The notes: generated by a model from the letters alone, not told the origin. A stretch of 64,000 nt of DNA from Stramonita haemastoma (GCA_030674155.1 CM060329.1:18769211-18833210); one strand, 5' to 3'; shown: positions 23,210-34,975, counted from the first letter of the stretch. Made by a program: numbers and translations.

Positions 23210-23266
23210 TCAAAACAACAACAACAACACACACACACAAACGCACACGCACACACACACACACAG
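23210..23266. repeat. (CAA)n-(CA)n microsatellite
   Basis: A few CAA units, then CA with CG interruptions. Confidence 0.9.
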
Positions 23267-23510
23267 CCATCCCATGTCCCTACGTTGCATGCCGGCCTAT
23301 AAAGTTCTCCAGTGTCAGGCATATACACAATAGCGCAGAGAGGCCTATCCTGTGTCTAATTAGCTTGTTAATGGGCATTAGCAACTCATCACGGTCCTTT
23401 CCAATCAACACCACTGCTCTGACAGTGACAGAGAAGAGGACATCGGGATGGGTGTCGTGTACTAGCATTCAGTTCACACGATACACACACATCTGGTACA
23501 CAAGATGCTG

Positions 23511-23935
23511 GTGGGTCGGTGGTCTAGAGATAACGCGCCTGCCTTGAAAGCGAAAAGTGCGTATTCGATCCCAGTTTGTGCCAAAGTTTTTTGCTGTTCC
23601 CCTGTCCACTATGTCTTGCGTGGTAGTTTGGGTGCTAGTCTTTCGGGTGAGACGATAAACTGATGCCCTGTGTTCACTACACCTAGCTAAGCGCTAAACA
23701 CGTAAAAATATTAAAAATTAAATTAAAAAACACTGTAATAAGAGAGTTGTGCCTGGCAAAAATGTAAAAAAAACAATCCACTCTGAAAGGAAAAAAACAC
23801 TCTTGGAAACAAGAAAATAAAACCGAAAATAATGGTCGGTCTACTTTTATGGTAAGGCGCTCTTCCCGGGTAGAGCAGCCCGAATTTCACGCAGAGAAAG
23901 CTGCCATGACTAAAAGGGGTGTTCAGTTCAATTCA
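23511..23935 (+). mobile_element. tRNA-derived SINE (family B), near full length
   Basis: The head is 'gtgggtcggtggtctagaga' with 'gtattcgatcccag' as B box. The middle is 'gggtgagacgataaactgat' and 'gccctgtgttcactacacc'. The 3' part has 'gttgtgcctggcaaaaatg' and 'aacaatccactctgaaagg', and it ends with 'gagcagcccgaatttcacgc' plus 'agagaaagctgcc'. The order matches the minus-strand copies at 1-245 (5' part) and 55745-55840 (3' part). A poly-A/TAAA insertion lies near 23700. Confidence 0.82.
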
Positions 23936-24376
23936 ATCCAATTACAGTTCTACTTTTTCTGGAGAGGGATAGACTTCGCCAGTTCAATTTACCGAGACAC
24001 ACTGCCAATTTTTTTTTAAGTACTGTTAAGATGTAGAAGTATTCAATCATAACTATTAATAAGAGATCAGTCTCAACTCTTGTTACATGTGCAAGTATTC
24101 AAGTATTATAATCTCTAGTGTTAAGGACTAATAATACATGATAATTTGTAACCCCATTGTATCTTTATTCATATTCACTAATAACACCAGATCAGATATT
24201 CCTAAAATCAGTCAGTGGTAAATCACAATAACTGGTGATGTATATAAAAAAAACACCAAAACAACAACATTAGTTGATCACGGTTTTTTACGTATGGATC
24301 CGGTGCAACTAAAAGAAACGAATATTAGTATTCTTAATTTGTTTTGCCATAACGGATATGTGTGGAAAAGAAATGT
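23936..24376. other. AT-rich intergenic, no feature recognised
   Basis: Nothing recognised. Confidence 0.45.
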
Positions 24377-24535
24377 GTAGGTATGTGTGTCTGTGTGAGG
24401 ATGTTTGTATCTGTCTCTGTGTGTGTGCTTGTGTGTAAGGTGAGATGGAGAAGAGATAGGAAAAAAAAATGTGTTGCGTTTGTGTGTGTGTGCGTGCGTG
24501 CGTGCGTGCGTGCGTGCATGTGTGTATCTATGCAT

Positions 24536-24577
<42 letters not shown>

Positions 24578-24681
24578 GTGCGTGCGTGCGTGTGAGCATG
24601 TGTGTGTGCGTGTGTGCGTGTGTGTGCGTGTGGTGTGTGTGTGTGTGTGTGTGTGTGTGAGTGTGCGTGTATGTGTGTGGA
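24377..24681. repeat. (GT)n / (GTGC)n microsatellite
   Basis: Interrupted GT, a (GTGC)n block at about 24490-24520, and pure GT blocks near 24540 and 24633. Confidence 0.95.
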
Positions 24682-24990
24682 AGCGAGTAAACGAGTGCAA
24701 TAACATTGAGTGGACGAGTATGTTTACGTGTGTGTGTACAAAGCCTATGTGTTACAGCAAGCCCACAATATTGTCCATGGAGACTGTGAAGATAATGGTG
24801 TGACACAACTTACATGTACACCTTTCTTTAAGGACAGGTATTTTTCCACACCCTGAGACATACATTAATTACAACCAAAAGACTTCTGGTATCTACACCA
24901 CGCACTCAACTCATCAGTGAATCGTTGCTTTAGGGGATAATTATTTAAGCACACCACTTATAAAAAAAAAATGCCTTATGATATCTTACA
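24682..24990. other. Intergenic, no feature recognised
   Basis: Nothing recognised. Confidence 0.4.
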
Positions 24991-25510
24991 AAAAGGGAGG
25001 GGTGAGACAGACTTCTGGTTTGAGCACTGAGCTCGTGGTCTGTAGGCCCGGGTTTAAGCCATCACTAAGACACCCACCTGTTCGAGGGAATTTTTTTTCC
25101 CCTGGAGGTAACAGTGCAGGCAATCATTCTCCTGGAAATCCTTCCAATCAGACTATAAACCGACACACGTGTGCAAATGCTCGCAGAACATCCTGCGCAC
25201 ACATTGATTTAAACCTGCTCTGTCTTTCTTAAGACTAGACTATTTGTGCCAGTAGGAACAGATGACAAAATAGAGATATAAAAAAAAACTGCATGTAGAT
25301 TGGTGTCGCAGTACATCTTGCGCACACGTTAAATTCTGTTCCGCTTTTCGTAAGAGTAGGTCATCGTATGCCGGTGGGAACAGATGACATTTACAAAACT
25401 GCATACACACGGGGACTGGATGTAAAAAAGCACATGAATGTTTATTCCATTATCATCGATATGTAAGAATAAAATAAATAAATAAATGAATAAAGAAATA
25501 AATAAAAAGT
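24991..25510 (+). mobile_element. SINE-A, tail-I type, with internal duplication
   Basis: The head is 'tgagcactgagctcgtggtc' with B box 'cgggtttaagcc'. The body is 'caatcagactataaaccgac'. The segment 'gcagaacatcctgcgcacac' to 'gatgacaaaatagagatat' (25182-25303) is followed by a second version, 'gcagtacatcttgcgcacac' to 'gatgacatttacaaaactgc' (25308-25402). The tail is 'ggggactggatgtaaa' then 'gcacatgaatgtttattcca', ending in (AAATA)n. The two body versions differ at many sites. Confidence 0.82.
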
Positions 25511-25516
25511 CTCGTA

Positions 25517-25612
25517 TTTAGACAGGGTCACTGGTCGGAAAGCAGTACCTAAATGATGAGCAGAAACGCAAATATCTCACCATTGGTGAACCTCGAAGGT
25601 CTAGGAAGGAAA
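25517..25612 (+). mobile_element. SINE-A tail-II fragment
   Basis: 'cgcaaatatctcaccattgg' and 'tgaacctcgaaggtctagga' match tail II. It sits directly after the (AAATA)n end of the tail-I SINE, so either two elements abut or one landed in the other's tail. Confidence 0.65.
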
Positions 25613-25907
25613 ACAAGGGGAAAAAATCAAACCTTTCTGGTGCCAATTAAGGACATGAAATGTTCAAGACAAATCCATATGAAGTGTTCTTTAAAGATTT
25701 TTGTTTCGCTTTTTTGTAATTAACAGGAGCGTTCAAGCGCTTTCCTGGATTTGAATAAACAATCTTTTACCTGCGGTGCTAATTGTTTTGCACAGTCGGG
25801 AGAATACCGATAAGGAGGATAAAAAAAAGGGTGGGAACGAGGGCCGCCAGCGAAGGAGACGGAGGAGAATAGGGGAAATGAACAGAAGAAGAAGAATGCG
25901 CGAAGAA
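25613..25907. other. Intergenic, no feature recognised
   Basis: Becomes purine-rich (AGG/GAA) after 25830. Confidence 0.4.
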
Positions 25908-25967
25908 GAATGCGCGAAGAAGAAGAAGAAGAAGAAGAAGAAGAAGAAGAAGAAGAGAAGAGAAGAA

Positions 25968-26014
<47 letters not shown>

Positions 26015-26044
26015 AAAGAAGAAGGAAGAAGAAGAAGAAGAAGA
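25908..26044. repeat. (GAA)n trinucleotide repeat
   Basis: About 45 GAA units with G interruptions. It is purine on one strand throughout. Confidence 0.96.
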
Positions 26045-26084
26045 CAACAAAACAACAACACACACAGCAGCTGTAAGGGCAGTA

Positions 26085-27118
26085 TGATGAAGTTGTGCTG
26101 TATGGTTGTGTTTTGCTGTAAGGGCTGTATGGGGATGTTTTACTGTAAGGGCTGTATGGTGGTGTTGTGCTATAAGGGCTGTATGGGGATGTTTTGCTGT
26201 AAGGCGCATGATTTAATTTTGCTGTAGGCTATGGTGTTTTGTATTAAGGCTGTATGGGGATGTTTTGCTGTAAGGGCTGTATGATGTTGTGCTGTAAGGG
26301 CTTTATGGGATGTTTTGCTGTAAGGGCTGTATTGTGTTTTGCTGTAAGGGCTGTATGTAGTTTTGCTTGAAGAGCCGTATGGGGATGTTGTGCTGTAAGG
26401 GATGTATGTGTTTGTCGTAGGCTGTATGGTGAGTTATAGGATGTATGGGTTGTTGCTGTAACGGGCTGTATGGTGATGTGCTATAAGGGCTGTATCGTGT
26501 TTTGTTGTAAGGGCTGTATGGGGAAGTGTTAAGTTTTATGGAAGTTTTGCCTGTATGGGATGATGGGGTGTGCTATAGGGCTGTATGGATGTTTTGCTGT
26601 AAGGGCTGTATGGTGATGTGCTATTAGGGCTGTATGTGTTTTGTTGTAGGGCTGTATGGTGACTGTGTATAAGGGCTGTATGGGGATGTTGTTATAGGAT
26701 GTATGGTGATGTGCTATAAGGGTGTATGGGGATGTTGCTATAGGGGTGTATGGGATGTGCTATAAGGACTGTATGGTGTTTTTACTGTAAGGACTGTATG
26801 TGATGTGTATAAGGGTTGTGGATGTGCTATAAGGACTGTATGGTGTTTTACTGTAAGGACTGTATGTGATGTGCTATAAGGGTGTATGGGATGTGCTATA
26901 AGGACTGTATGGTGTTTTACTGTAAGGCTGTATGTGATGTGCTATAAGGGTGTAGGGATGCTATAAGGAGTATGGTGTTTTACTGTAAGGACTGTATGTG
27001 ATGTGCTATAAGGGCTGTATGGTGATGTGCTATAAGGACTGTATGGTGTTTTACTGTAAGGCTGTATAGTGATGTGCTATAAGGGGTGTATGGGGATGTT
27101 TTGCTAAAAGGGCTGTAT
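26085..27118. repeat. Degenerate 27-bp satellite, about 38 units
   Basis: The unit is about 'aagggctgtatggggatgtt' plus 'ttgctgt', with a 'gatgtgctat' variant that becomes common to the right. Units are broken by many single-base deletions, so lengths run about 22-30 bp. No long open frame survives. Confidence 0.92.
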
Positions 27119-27249
27119 CAGCATGGGTGAAGGGAAGGGAATGTGCGGCTTGGCTTCAATTACTAACTGGCCGAGGTTATTTTGATGCCAGCTACCGTCT
27201 TTGATGTTTGTGGAATAAGGCGATGTTAAAACTAGTTTGAGAAAATCTT

Positions 27250-27287
27250 CTGTCTGTCTGTCTGTCTGTCTATATGTCTGTCTGTCT

Positions 27288-27359
<72 letters not shown>
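27250..27359. repeat. (CTGT)n-(CT)n microsatellite
   Basis: CTGT units to 27290, then pure CT. Confidence 0.96.
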
Positions 27360-27361
<2 letters not shown>

Positions 27362-27511
27362 GTGTGTTGTGTGCAAGTTAAAGCGCATGGTCAGTTTGTG
27401 TCAAGTTTTTTCCCCAGATGGTGCATTGAATAAGCAATGCATTTGCCTCTTTTTTTTCATCAAGCTTTCTATCTAGAACAAAAACAACGTCATCAATAAT
27501 ATTTAGCTCAA

Positions 27512-27572
27512 GTGTGCGCGCGCTCGCGCGTGCGTGCGTGTGTGTACGCGCGCGCGCGCGCACATGTACGCA
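27512..27572. repeat. Alternating CG/TG tract
   Basis: About 55 bp of nearly perfect alternating purine-pyrimidine, including 'acgcgcgcgcgcgcgcac'. Such DNA can adopt the Z form. Confidence 0.9.
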
Positions 27573-28373
27573 GGCACTTTTGCAGATATGGTTCACCCAC
27601 AAATACATCCAAGCATACACGCACGCACATCTCTATCAACGTCACAATCATCAATGATACCATTACTATCTCTATTATCAACACATTTTGCACATGTCCA
27701 TCACAACCATGGAACTGACCATCTGGGAGGAGAGGAAATAGAAACAAAAACATAGACAGAGCCAGACAGACAGTTAGACACGGAGATTGACAGAGAGGCC
27801 GACAGAGAAAAATAAATGGATATTGACAGAGAGATAGAGATACAGACAGAATCCGAATAAAAAATATTTTACCTTGCAAGAATCTAGAAAACGCTAAGCT
27901 AGCAATTAATTTATAAAACAATATGAATGAATCAAGGATGGATGGATCATTAACTAAATAGAATATCACGCATAAATAAAAAATCCAATTTAAGCTACAC
28001 AACTTTAAACCATCTGTCCAGACAAGCCAGAAATGTGCTTCAATTCTGCCAAATATTCAGTGTCCACAGCTTTGCATTCTACACAAAAAACTGACACATC
28101 GAATTCCTACGTAAACATTACGAGTTCATGCAATGTAGTCATCGTAAACCAAGAAACAAATAGCAAACAAACAAACAACCACTATTATCTGTTTCACTCC
28201 CTGATCCCGCCCCTTTGAGAAGAACTGGAGACGGAATTAATGGCTCGTTAAAATGATGACAACAAACTGTTTCCAAAACCGTTTTTTCTGTTTTTTTCGC
28301 TCGCTATTTCGGGGCTCGTTTTGGAGACTGTGTTTTTCTCCTATCTACTTCAGCCTCTCTTTTCTTCATGTGA
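27573..28373. other. Intergenic, no feature recognised
   Basis: A loose (GACA)n-like purine stretch lies at about 27745-27850. No gene recognised. Confidence 0.45.
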
Positions 28374-28406
28374 AAGAGAGAGAGAGAGAGAGAGAAGAGA
28401 GGAGAG

Positions 28407-28457
<51 letters not shown>

Positions 28458-28487
28458 TGTGAGTGTGTGTGTGGGAGAGAGAGAGAC

Positions 28488-28520
<33 letters not shown>

Positions 28521-28551
28521 AAGACAGACAGAGACAGAGACACACACAAGG

Positions 28552-28646
<95 letters not shown>

Positions 28647-28653
28647 AGAGAGG
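28374..28653. repeat. (GA)n-(GACA)n-(GA)n microsatellite
   Basis: GA blocks flank a (GACA)n block at about 28490-28545. Confidence 0.96.
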
Positions 28654-29555
28654 CCATTTCTTGCTGCCCTGAGCACGAATGATTCAAAAGTGGCTGACAG
28701 AATTTATTTAATCAAGTACCCTTGAAATCTTAGCAAGACGTTAATTCAACGATGCATATTGACAAGAAACAAGACCAGGAGAGCCATTGGAAAGTTTGTG
28801 GGCCAAATGGACAGCTTGCATTTTGGCAATTGCTTCTAGCCGTCTGTTTTTAGATTTGTTGCATTTACTCGTGTAATACGTTTTCCTGTTTACCGTCTGC
28901 CTTTGACAAAAACCACAAAGACACGGTCTATGTTTCTTTTACAACTTGACCTTTTTTGCATGTGTTTTCGGATCTTGTTCAAATCCTCTTGTTCTACACA
29001 TTAGCAAATCTGAGGTCCGAGCATATGACGGAGAGTAGTTTCTTTCACATCTTTGTTGTTTAGTGGTTTTCTGGTGTTTAAACAGAGAGCCACTGGAATT
29101 CTAAGGTGTATAAAAATACTTAACAGCACACCAATATTTAACATGTATTAATCATAATATAGTATAAGTTAACTTCACAAACGTTATCTCAAAACCATGG
29201 GTCAATGAACAGGGATTTCGTGTAGGTAGTTTTTAAAGAGTAAGGATTTGAAAGAAGAACGTGATACTCAAAAAGAGGAAGAAAGAACACATCCTTTAGA
29301 TAACACATCTGCTAAATGTCTTTTGCTCACTGCCTTCTTAATCCTCGGGGGTCGTATACGTACTAAGCTGACCATAATTATCTGTGGCAGTGTTGGTCAC
29401 TTCTAACAATCATGGAGGAGTTAGGCCACAGCTGAGTATCTGTTTCTGACCACTCAGCAGTAGACTTCTTTCTTTCCAGGAGGCTATCGCAACCATTCAT
29501 TGGCCCTGAAGCCAACTGCATGCGTGTGAGTGACTGTCACGGATTAGTCTTGTTC
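28654..29555. other. Intergenic, no feature recognised
   Basis: Nothing recognised. Confidence 0.45.
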
Positions 29556-29665
29556 CTTCCTCGGCTACAGCTCCGTGGTTCATAGTTCAACAATGGTGAG
29601 ATTTCGCGTTTGAGACCACTTTTGCCCACCCTTAGGGTAACTACATTCCGACTTCTGGGATTTCT
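29556..29665 (-). mobile_element. SINE-A tail-II fragment
   Basis: The minus strand reads 'cccagaagtcggaatgtagt' then 'ggtctcaaacgcgaaatctc' and 'accattgttgaactatga', ending 'gagctgtagccgaggaagg'. It is the tail only. Confidence 0.65.
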
Positions 29666-30474
29666 TCTGGTTTGACTTATCCTTGTACTTCCGAAGGAGT
29701 CCGTGAGGCATTGTACTCTTTTTTTTCAGAAAGTGTGTTCAGAGCAGGTTGAAGATGGATGTAGCAGTGTGCTGGGTGTGTATGTGTCCTCCATTCTTCC
29801 CTACAAGGTGGTCTGTCTACTCGTCTACAAACAGTACTGTTTCAACGAACTTCCAGCAGTGAGCTACATCATTATGAATACGGTTTAAACAATGTCTGTT
29901 AACAGCATAGTTTACTTTTGATGTTTTTTTTCCATACTTTCTTGCTTTCGTCTCCTTTTTCCCGATCCTCTGCCTGTGTTGGTTTGTCACGCTTTAATCG
30001 TCATTTTGTTTCAAACTTCTTCTTTCTCTCAGCTTTCCTCATATATTTTTTTCAATTTTTCAGCATCTCGTGATGCTAACAAAGGTTTTACTCAGAATCT
30101 GTCTCTCTCCCTACAATGAGTTCACAGACACCTGTTGCACGTTACAGACCTTACGACACTATCCCCTGAAAAGAAAAAAACATCTTGGATACTACTCTGG
30201 CTTCATGTTTGCTTAACTCTAACAATGTTGACTTACTGTACTGTTTTTTGTTTCTGGACTTAGTATAGTGTTTTTGTTTTCGTTCGTTTGTTGATGTTCA
30301 CTAGGGTTGTTTTTAACAGATCCTTCCTTTCTTTTTTTTTCAGATCACAGTACAAAAACAGCTCTGCTTTTCAGCATCATAGTACCGCGCGCAAGTCACC
30401 CGCTTCCCCTTTTTACAATTACTGCTTAGGGAAAGGTGGAACAGTAAAATCAATACCACCTGTATATACATCCA
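29666..30474. other. Intergenic, no feature recognised
   Basis: T-rich with several poly-T runs. Nothing recognised. Confidence 0.45.
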
Positions 30475-30509
30475 TGCGCGTGCGCGCGTGCGTGCGTGCG
30501 TGCATGTGG

Positions 30510-30541
<32 letters not shown>

Positions 30542-30660
30542 GAATGGGTTAAGTATGCGTGTGTGAACGTGCGCATGCGTTTGCTTGTGTGCTTGCGTGT
30601 GGCAGAAGTGGGGAAGGGGAAGTGTGATTGTAGGCATGCGCGCGTACGCGCGCACGCGAG
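30475..30660. repeat. (GCGT)n-(GT)n and a separate CG-rich alternating tract
   Basis: (GC/GT)n at 30475-30538 and 'gcatgcgcgcgtacgcgcgc' near 30635-30655, with ordinary DNA between. Confidence 0.85.
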
Positions 30661-31190
30661 GTGTGTACATATGTAAGGATGACTAACTTAAATTTCACAT
30701 ATCTCCCTCCGCGAAAAACAAACTGTACCTACTGGGTACATCCTTTTTGTTGGCTACAGTATTCCTCAGTGTCTTGGACAGAGCACGGATCATGGTAAAG
30801 GTCGTGCGGGAGATGTGAGCTCCTCACGAACATGGCTACTAGGGGATACCAGGCTGAGCTGATAGTCTTCGCTATTACACTGTCATTTTGCCCATAATCA
30901 CCTTTCCTACCTCATTTACTTCTGCTGAACCCCGACCCAGCTAACGTGCTGGTTCTTACTAGCCTGTGTGATCAGTGATATTCAGTTGATATTCACTGTA
31001 TTAACGGTAGCAGTTTCTAGACGTTTCATGCCCATGAAATTCTGTTGTAACGGGGGTGAATTCTGTTGGTGTTTTTTGTTGCTTATTGCTTTGTTTCGTT
31101 TCGTTTAATGTCCATTCACTACTTGGTGATATAGACACATCCACAGTCACTCAAAAACACCTATACACACCATCCCTCTCTCTTTTTATG
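30661..31190. other. Intergenic, no feature recognised
   Basis: Nothing recognised. Confidence 0.45.
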
Positions 31191-31218
31191 TGTACGTGTG
31201 TGTGTGTGTGTGTGTGTG

Positions 31219-31259
<41 letters not shown>

Positions 31260-31297
31260 GTATGTGTGTGTGTGGTGTGTGTGTGTGTGTGCGCGCT
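31191..31297. repeat. (GT)n microsatellite
   Basis: Interrupted GT ending in 'gcgcgc'. Confidence 0.95.
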
Positions 31298-31339
31298 TTT
31301 TATGTTTTCAATAGCCTCAAAGCCTGTGGTCAATCTATG

Positions 31340-31585
31340 ATGCCGATACCTTTTATATTGAAAACTCCATTATCCCCAAACTCACATCAGTCTCCCGCTT
31401 CTGTAGAGACACCAGAGCTTACAGGGCTTTTGATCTTGTCGTTAGTGTGTGATGTACATCAAGGGGAGACAACGGAAATGATTAGCTGCCCTTGTACAGA
31501 ACAGGGCTCGCGTGTCGGGGGAATCATGGGGAAAATGAGGATGGTGTTTCCTTGCCTGTAACTGAGGACTGTGTGTATGTACAGC
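31340..31585 (-). repeat. Dispersed repeat family C, copy 6
   Basis: The reverse strand carries 'cctcagttacaggcaaggaa', 'acaagggcagctaatcattt', 'ttgtctccccttgatgtaca', 'agatcaaaagccctgtaagc' and 'ggtgtctctacagaagcg', co-linear with 19465-19745. A 123-codon plus frame across it is spurious. Confidence 0.75.
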
Positions 31586-31789
31586 AGACCTCGTCTTTCA
31601 GTCCGGAGCTTTCTCTAACCTTTGCTTCATTTTTAAGCATTTCCTTTTAACGCTCTCTCTACCGTGTTTTTGACCTCAATCATTGTGTTGTATATCTATA
31701 AACAAATGAACAAATAAATGTAGAAATGATTGAATAGATATATAAATAAATAGATTCTTATTTGTGGAATGCTCTGACAGCAGCTATTG

Positions 31790-31905
31790 CCGTCTGACAC
31801 TTTAACGAAAATGCCTTGCGTTGCCGTTAAGCACCCGGACAAATCAGGACCGGCGTATCCGACTTCGGCGTGAGAGACCATTGTCATCTTATAAGCTTTT
31901 CTAGG
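31790..31905. repeat. Dispersed repeat family E, copy 1
   Basis: 'gccgtctgacactttaacga', 'aaatgccttgcgttgccgtt', 'cggcgtgagagaccattgtc' and 'ttataagctttt' match 47756-47850 in order and orientation. Unclassified. Confidence 0.55.
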
Positions 31906-32330
31906 AAAATGGTAGGAGAATGGATTAAAAAGTCAGAAAATAAACAAGGAAGTTACTGGACGAAAAGGAACAAGGCAAAAGCAAAGAGAAGTATATAAAT
32001 ACGGAATACCTAGCACAGAATTTCCAGAAGATGGGGATGCTGTTTATACTGACATACCCCCACATCGTCACGGGGGAAATAACTGGACTCAAGCATACGT
32101 AAATGTTTCAACTTGAGAAAGTATATTGGCATTTCAAAATTACACAGCATACACTACAAAAGAATCAGTAAATGCATAAATGAATAAACAAGTAAGGTCT
32201 TTGTGAAAGTTATAGTTTTGTGGATGTTCACGACGAAATTTATGTCATGCCTACCATATCCTTATCAGTGAGAAAACAAAAGACTGTCAATCTCAAAAGA
32301 CTGTATCAACACATTCTGATTTCCTAGATA
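31906..32330. other. AT-rich intergenic, no feature recognised
   Basis: Nothing recognised. Confidence 0.4.
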
Positions 32331-32640
32331 AACAACTTTTTGACATGTTTTCACACTGTTCCTAATCCTACAGTTTATGCAAGAAATATTTCTAGAAGTT
32401 GGCGAAACTATCCCAAAGAACCAAGCAGACGGAATTATCTTGGTAAGAAAACCACGCATACAAGCAGTGCTTTGCATTAACCCCAAACTGGAGCTGAGGA
32501 TTTAGCTGTGCGGTAATGTACCAAGGGGAAAAACATCACAGAGTTAATTCCCTACCGTTACCATTCTTTGCTCTAATACTCCATTGTTTTCTACAACTTT
32601 TTTCTGGCAAGATTAGAACTGTCCAAGACTTGGGTGATAT
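32331..32640 (+). repeat. Dispersed repeat family R, copy 1
   Basis: Co-linear with 33800-34130: 'tgacatgttttcacactgtt', 'cctaatcctacagtttatgc', 'atttctagaagttgg', 'aaaacatcacagagttaatt' and 'acaacttttttctggca'. Unclassified, with no coding motif. Confidence 0.7.
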
Positions 32641-32718
32641 CAAAATTGATGTGTGGGCTGCATGAGCCCTTGGTTTGTTCTATATCGTACAATCGTCAAG
32701 ATCTTTTTTTTTTCTTGG

Positions 32719-32945
32719 CAAGAGCTCTGAGGTTTACCAGCGGTGATGTTTTGTATATACGACTGATTTTTGCCTATCATTAAGGTATGTGCATTTCGAT
32801 TTCGAGGATGGTGTCTAAACACGACACCAGCGTCATGCTTTTTTCAAGTCTTGTCACCATTCTTGCTAGCATGCAATGGCCTAACCTTCAAAAAGGCGGA
32901 ACCGGTTTTTATGTGTTCATCAGATGTTCTACACTGCACGGGGAA
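32719..32945 (-). mobile_element. SINE-A, tail-II type, 5'-truncated
   Basis: The minus strand reads from 'agaacatctgatgaacacat' through 'gttccgcctttttgaagg' and 'gtgtcgtgtttagacaccat' to 'catcaccgctggtaaacctc' and 'agagctcttgcc'. The tRNA-like head is missing, as expected for incomplete reverse transcription. Confidence 0.75.
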
Positions 32946-33138
32946 ACAATAATAATCAACTTCCATCTGTGGAGGTTCATGTGTTGGAAGATCAGCGAGG
33001 ACTCTATGGAAAGGGGTGTTCGTGTCTCCCCAAGCTGAGATTGAAGACTACAGCAGACCGCATATTCAATTCTCAGCATTCCTTTTTTGATTTGGTTTGT
33101 TTCAATCCCTAATGTGCATTTTTCACCGTTACATTACT

Positions 33139-33522
33139 ACAGCTCTGAAGTGCATCACTGGTAAATTTTTGCATATGTGACCGTTTCCCAATCATTAAGG
33201 TAGCTGCATTTTGCCTTCTTGATGATGTCTAAGCAAGACACCTATGTGCAGGCGTCTTTTTAAAAGATTTTTTCCTTCCGAACGTTATTACCTACTCTTC
33301 CAAAAGGTTGAACTGGTTTTAAAACATGTGCAAGATGTTCTGTGAGCATTCTCACACAGAACCTCGCTTTATAGTCTCATCGGATGGACGTTTGGGAAAG
33401 TAGTCGGTACTGGTGTGCATTCTGGAGGAAACTTCCTATCAAACAGGTGTCTTGATGCTGGCTGGAACCCACGCCGTCAGACTGCAACCTCCACGCTCTA
33501 CCCACTAAGCTATCCTGTCCCC
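33139..33522 (-). mobile_element. SINE-A, tail-II type, near full length
   Basis: On the minus strand the head is 'gggacaggatagcttagtgg' with 'gtagagcgtggagg'. The B box region is 'gtgggttccagcc'. The body is 'ccgatgagactataaagcga' and 'cagaacatcttgcacatg', and tail II ends at 'cttcagagctgtag'. It lies between the two family R copies. Confidence 0.8.
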
Positions 33523-33799
33523 AGCATTCTCATTTAATCCTCTTTTACCATTTTTGTCGACTGTTTTGCATTTTACAGTAACTTTTAAAAAATAGATAAA
33601 TAAATAGAACAGAGAGATAAAGGAATGAAGAGCGAAAAGTTTGTGTGTACCTTTCAAAGTTTTTTTTTTTCCTATTTGCGGTTGCACGAAAGGAAGTGTA
33701 CCCACCGCCACTTTTCCATACTTTTTCTGTTTACCAGGGTAAAATAGTGTCCGAGTGGCCATGACGAGTACAATCTAGTCTCCAAGCGACCATACTTTT
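33523..33799. other. Intergenic, no feature recognised
   Basis: Nothing recognised. Confidence 0.4.
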
Positions 33800-34130
33800 T
33801 AACATGTTTTATCCCTGTTCCTAATTCTACACTTTACAGCGGCCATCTTTCTAGAACTTTCTGGATCTATCCGAAAGAACTGTGCCAGATGGAGGAATCT
33901 ACGTAAGATAAAACACTCGTGCTAGAAGTTTTCTGAAGTAATTCTAAAGCAGGCCTAAGATTTTTTTTGCTGTACTTTGGTGTAACCAATGGGAGATACA
34001 TCACAGAGTTAGTCCCCTTACGGTACATTGTTGGTGTTTTATTTTTCCTGTAATGTTGTCATTGTTTCTGCGCTGTTGTTCTGGCATTACCAGTGATTTG
34101 CAATGTCAGGACATTGTCGTAACTGGACTG
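33800..34130 (+). repeat. Dispersed repeat family R, copy 2
   Basis: Co-linear with copy 1, 1.47 kb away and in direct orientation. The best-kept part is 'gatacatcacagagttagtc' and 'ctgttcctaattctacactt'. Divergence is substantial. Confidence 0.7.
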
Positions 34131-34306
34131 TGCGTTTCCAGGTTGTCTGTGTGTGTGTTCTATACGATATAGTTGTCACGACGTGGCATAAGAATTGATT
34201 GGTGGAGGGGGGGGGGTTACTTGTGTTGTTGTTTTGATTTGTTTTGTTTTTGCACTCTTCTACATTCCTCATTCTCCTCCTCTCTCTTCGGCTTCTTTTC
34301 TTCTTC

Positions 34307-34308
<2 letters not shown>

Positions 34309-34363
<55 letters not shown>

Positions 34364-34380
34364 TTTTTCTTTTTTTTTCT
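34309..34380. repeat. (CAT)n trinucleotide repeat
   Basis: About 18 CAT units flanked by CTT-rich DNA. Open frames read as poly-Ser, poly-His or poly-Ile and are not genes. Confidence 0.96.
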
Positions 34381-34975
34381 TCTTCGTCCCTTCCTTTGCT
34401 TTAAAAAAACAACTTTTCTATTCTACATAACACAAAAAACTTTGCAAAGCTAGCAGACTTTTCACTCAAAATCTGTCACCCCTGCACTTCTTTCTATAGT
34501 GACCTACCGAAAAAACGTGACCCCCAGGCTCACTCCAAGTAACCTTGCTAAACATGCTGAAACGCCTCAATGGCGTCATGATATTGATCAAATACCTCCT
34601 GGCCAGGCTTTTAACTCTGCCCAGGCATGGCTTGCAATGTCTTTTAACTGCATAACTAAAATTGCGAGTACTCAGAGTTTGATCAAAACATCTTTTTCAC
34701 ACTTTTTGAAGCTTCTTCAAGGGAAGTGCTATTAATTGTTAAAGAAATATATAATAATCAGCCCAAAATTTTAAAGGTCTGTTTGAATTTCTGTGGGCAG
34801 ATCTATGAGAGAGTAATGTGTTACAGTTCCGTAGCAGCTCATAGGTTCTTTATTCTGAGGTAAAATATTCTAAAGAGAGATTGTATATGCAAACATGCAC
34901 ATTCACCTAACTCTGCAAGGCCACAGACTTGCTTCCCTTACCTCTAATTCTATAGTTGATGAGTAAACCAAATGG

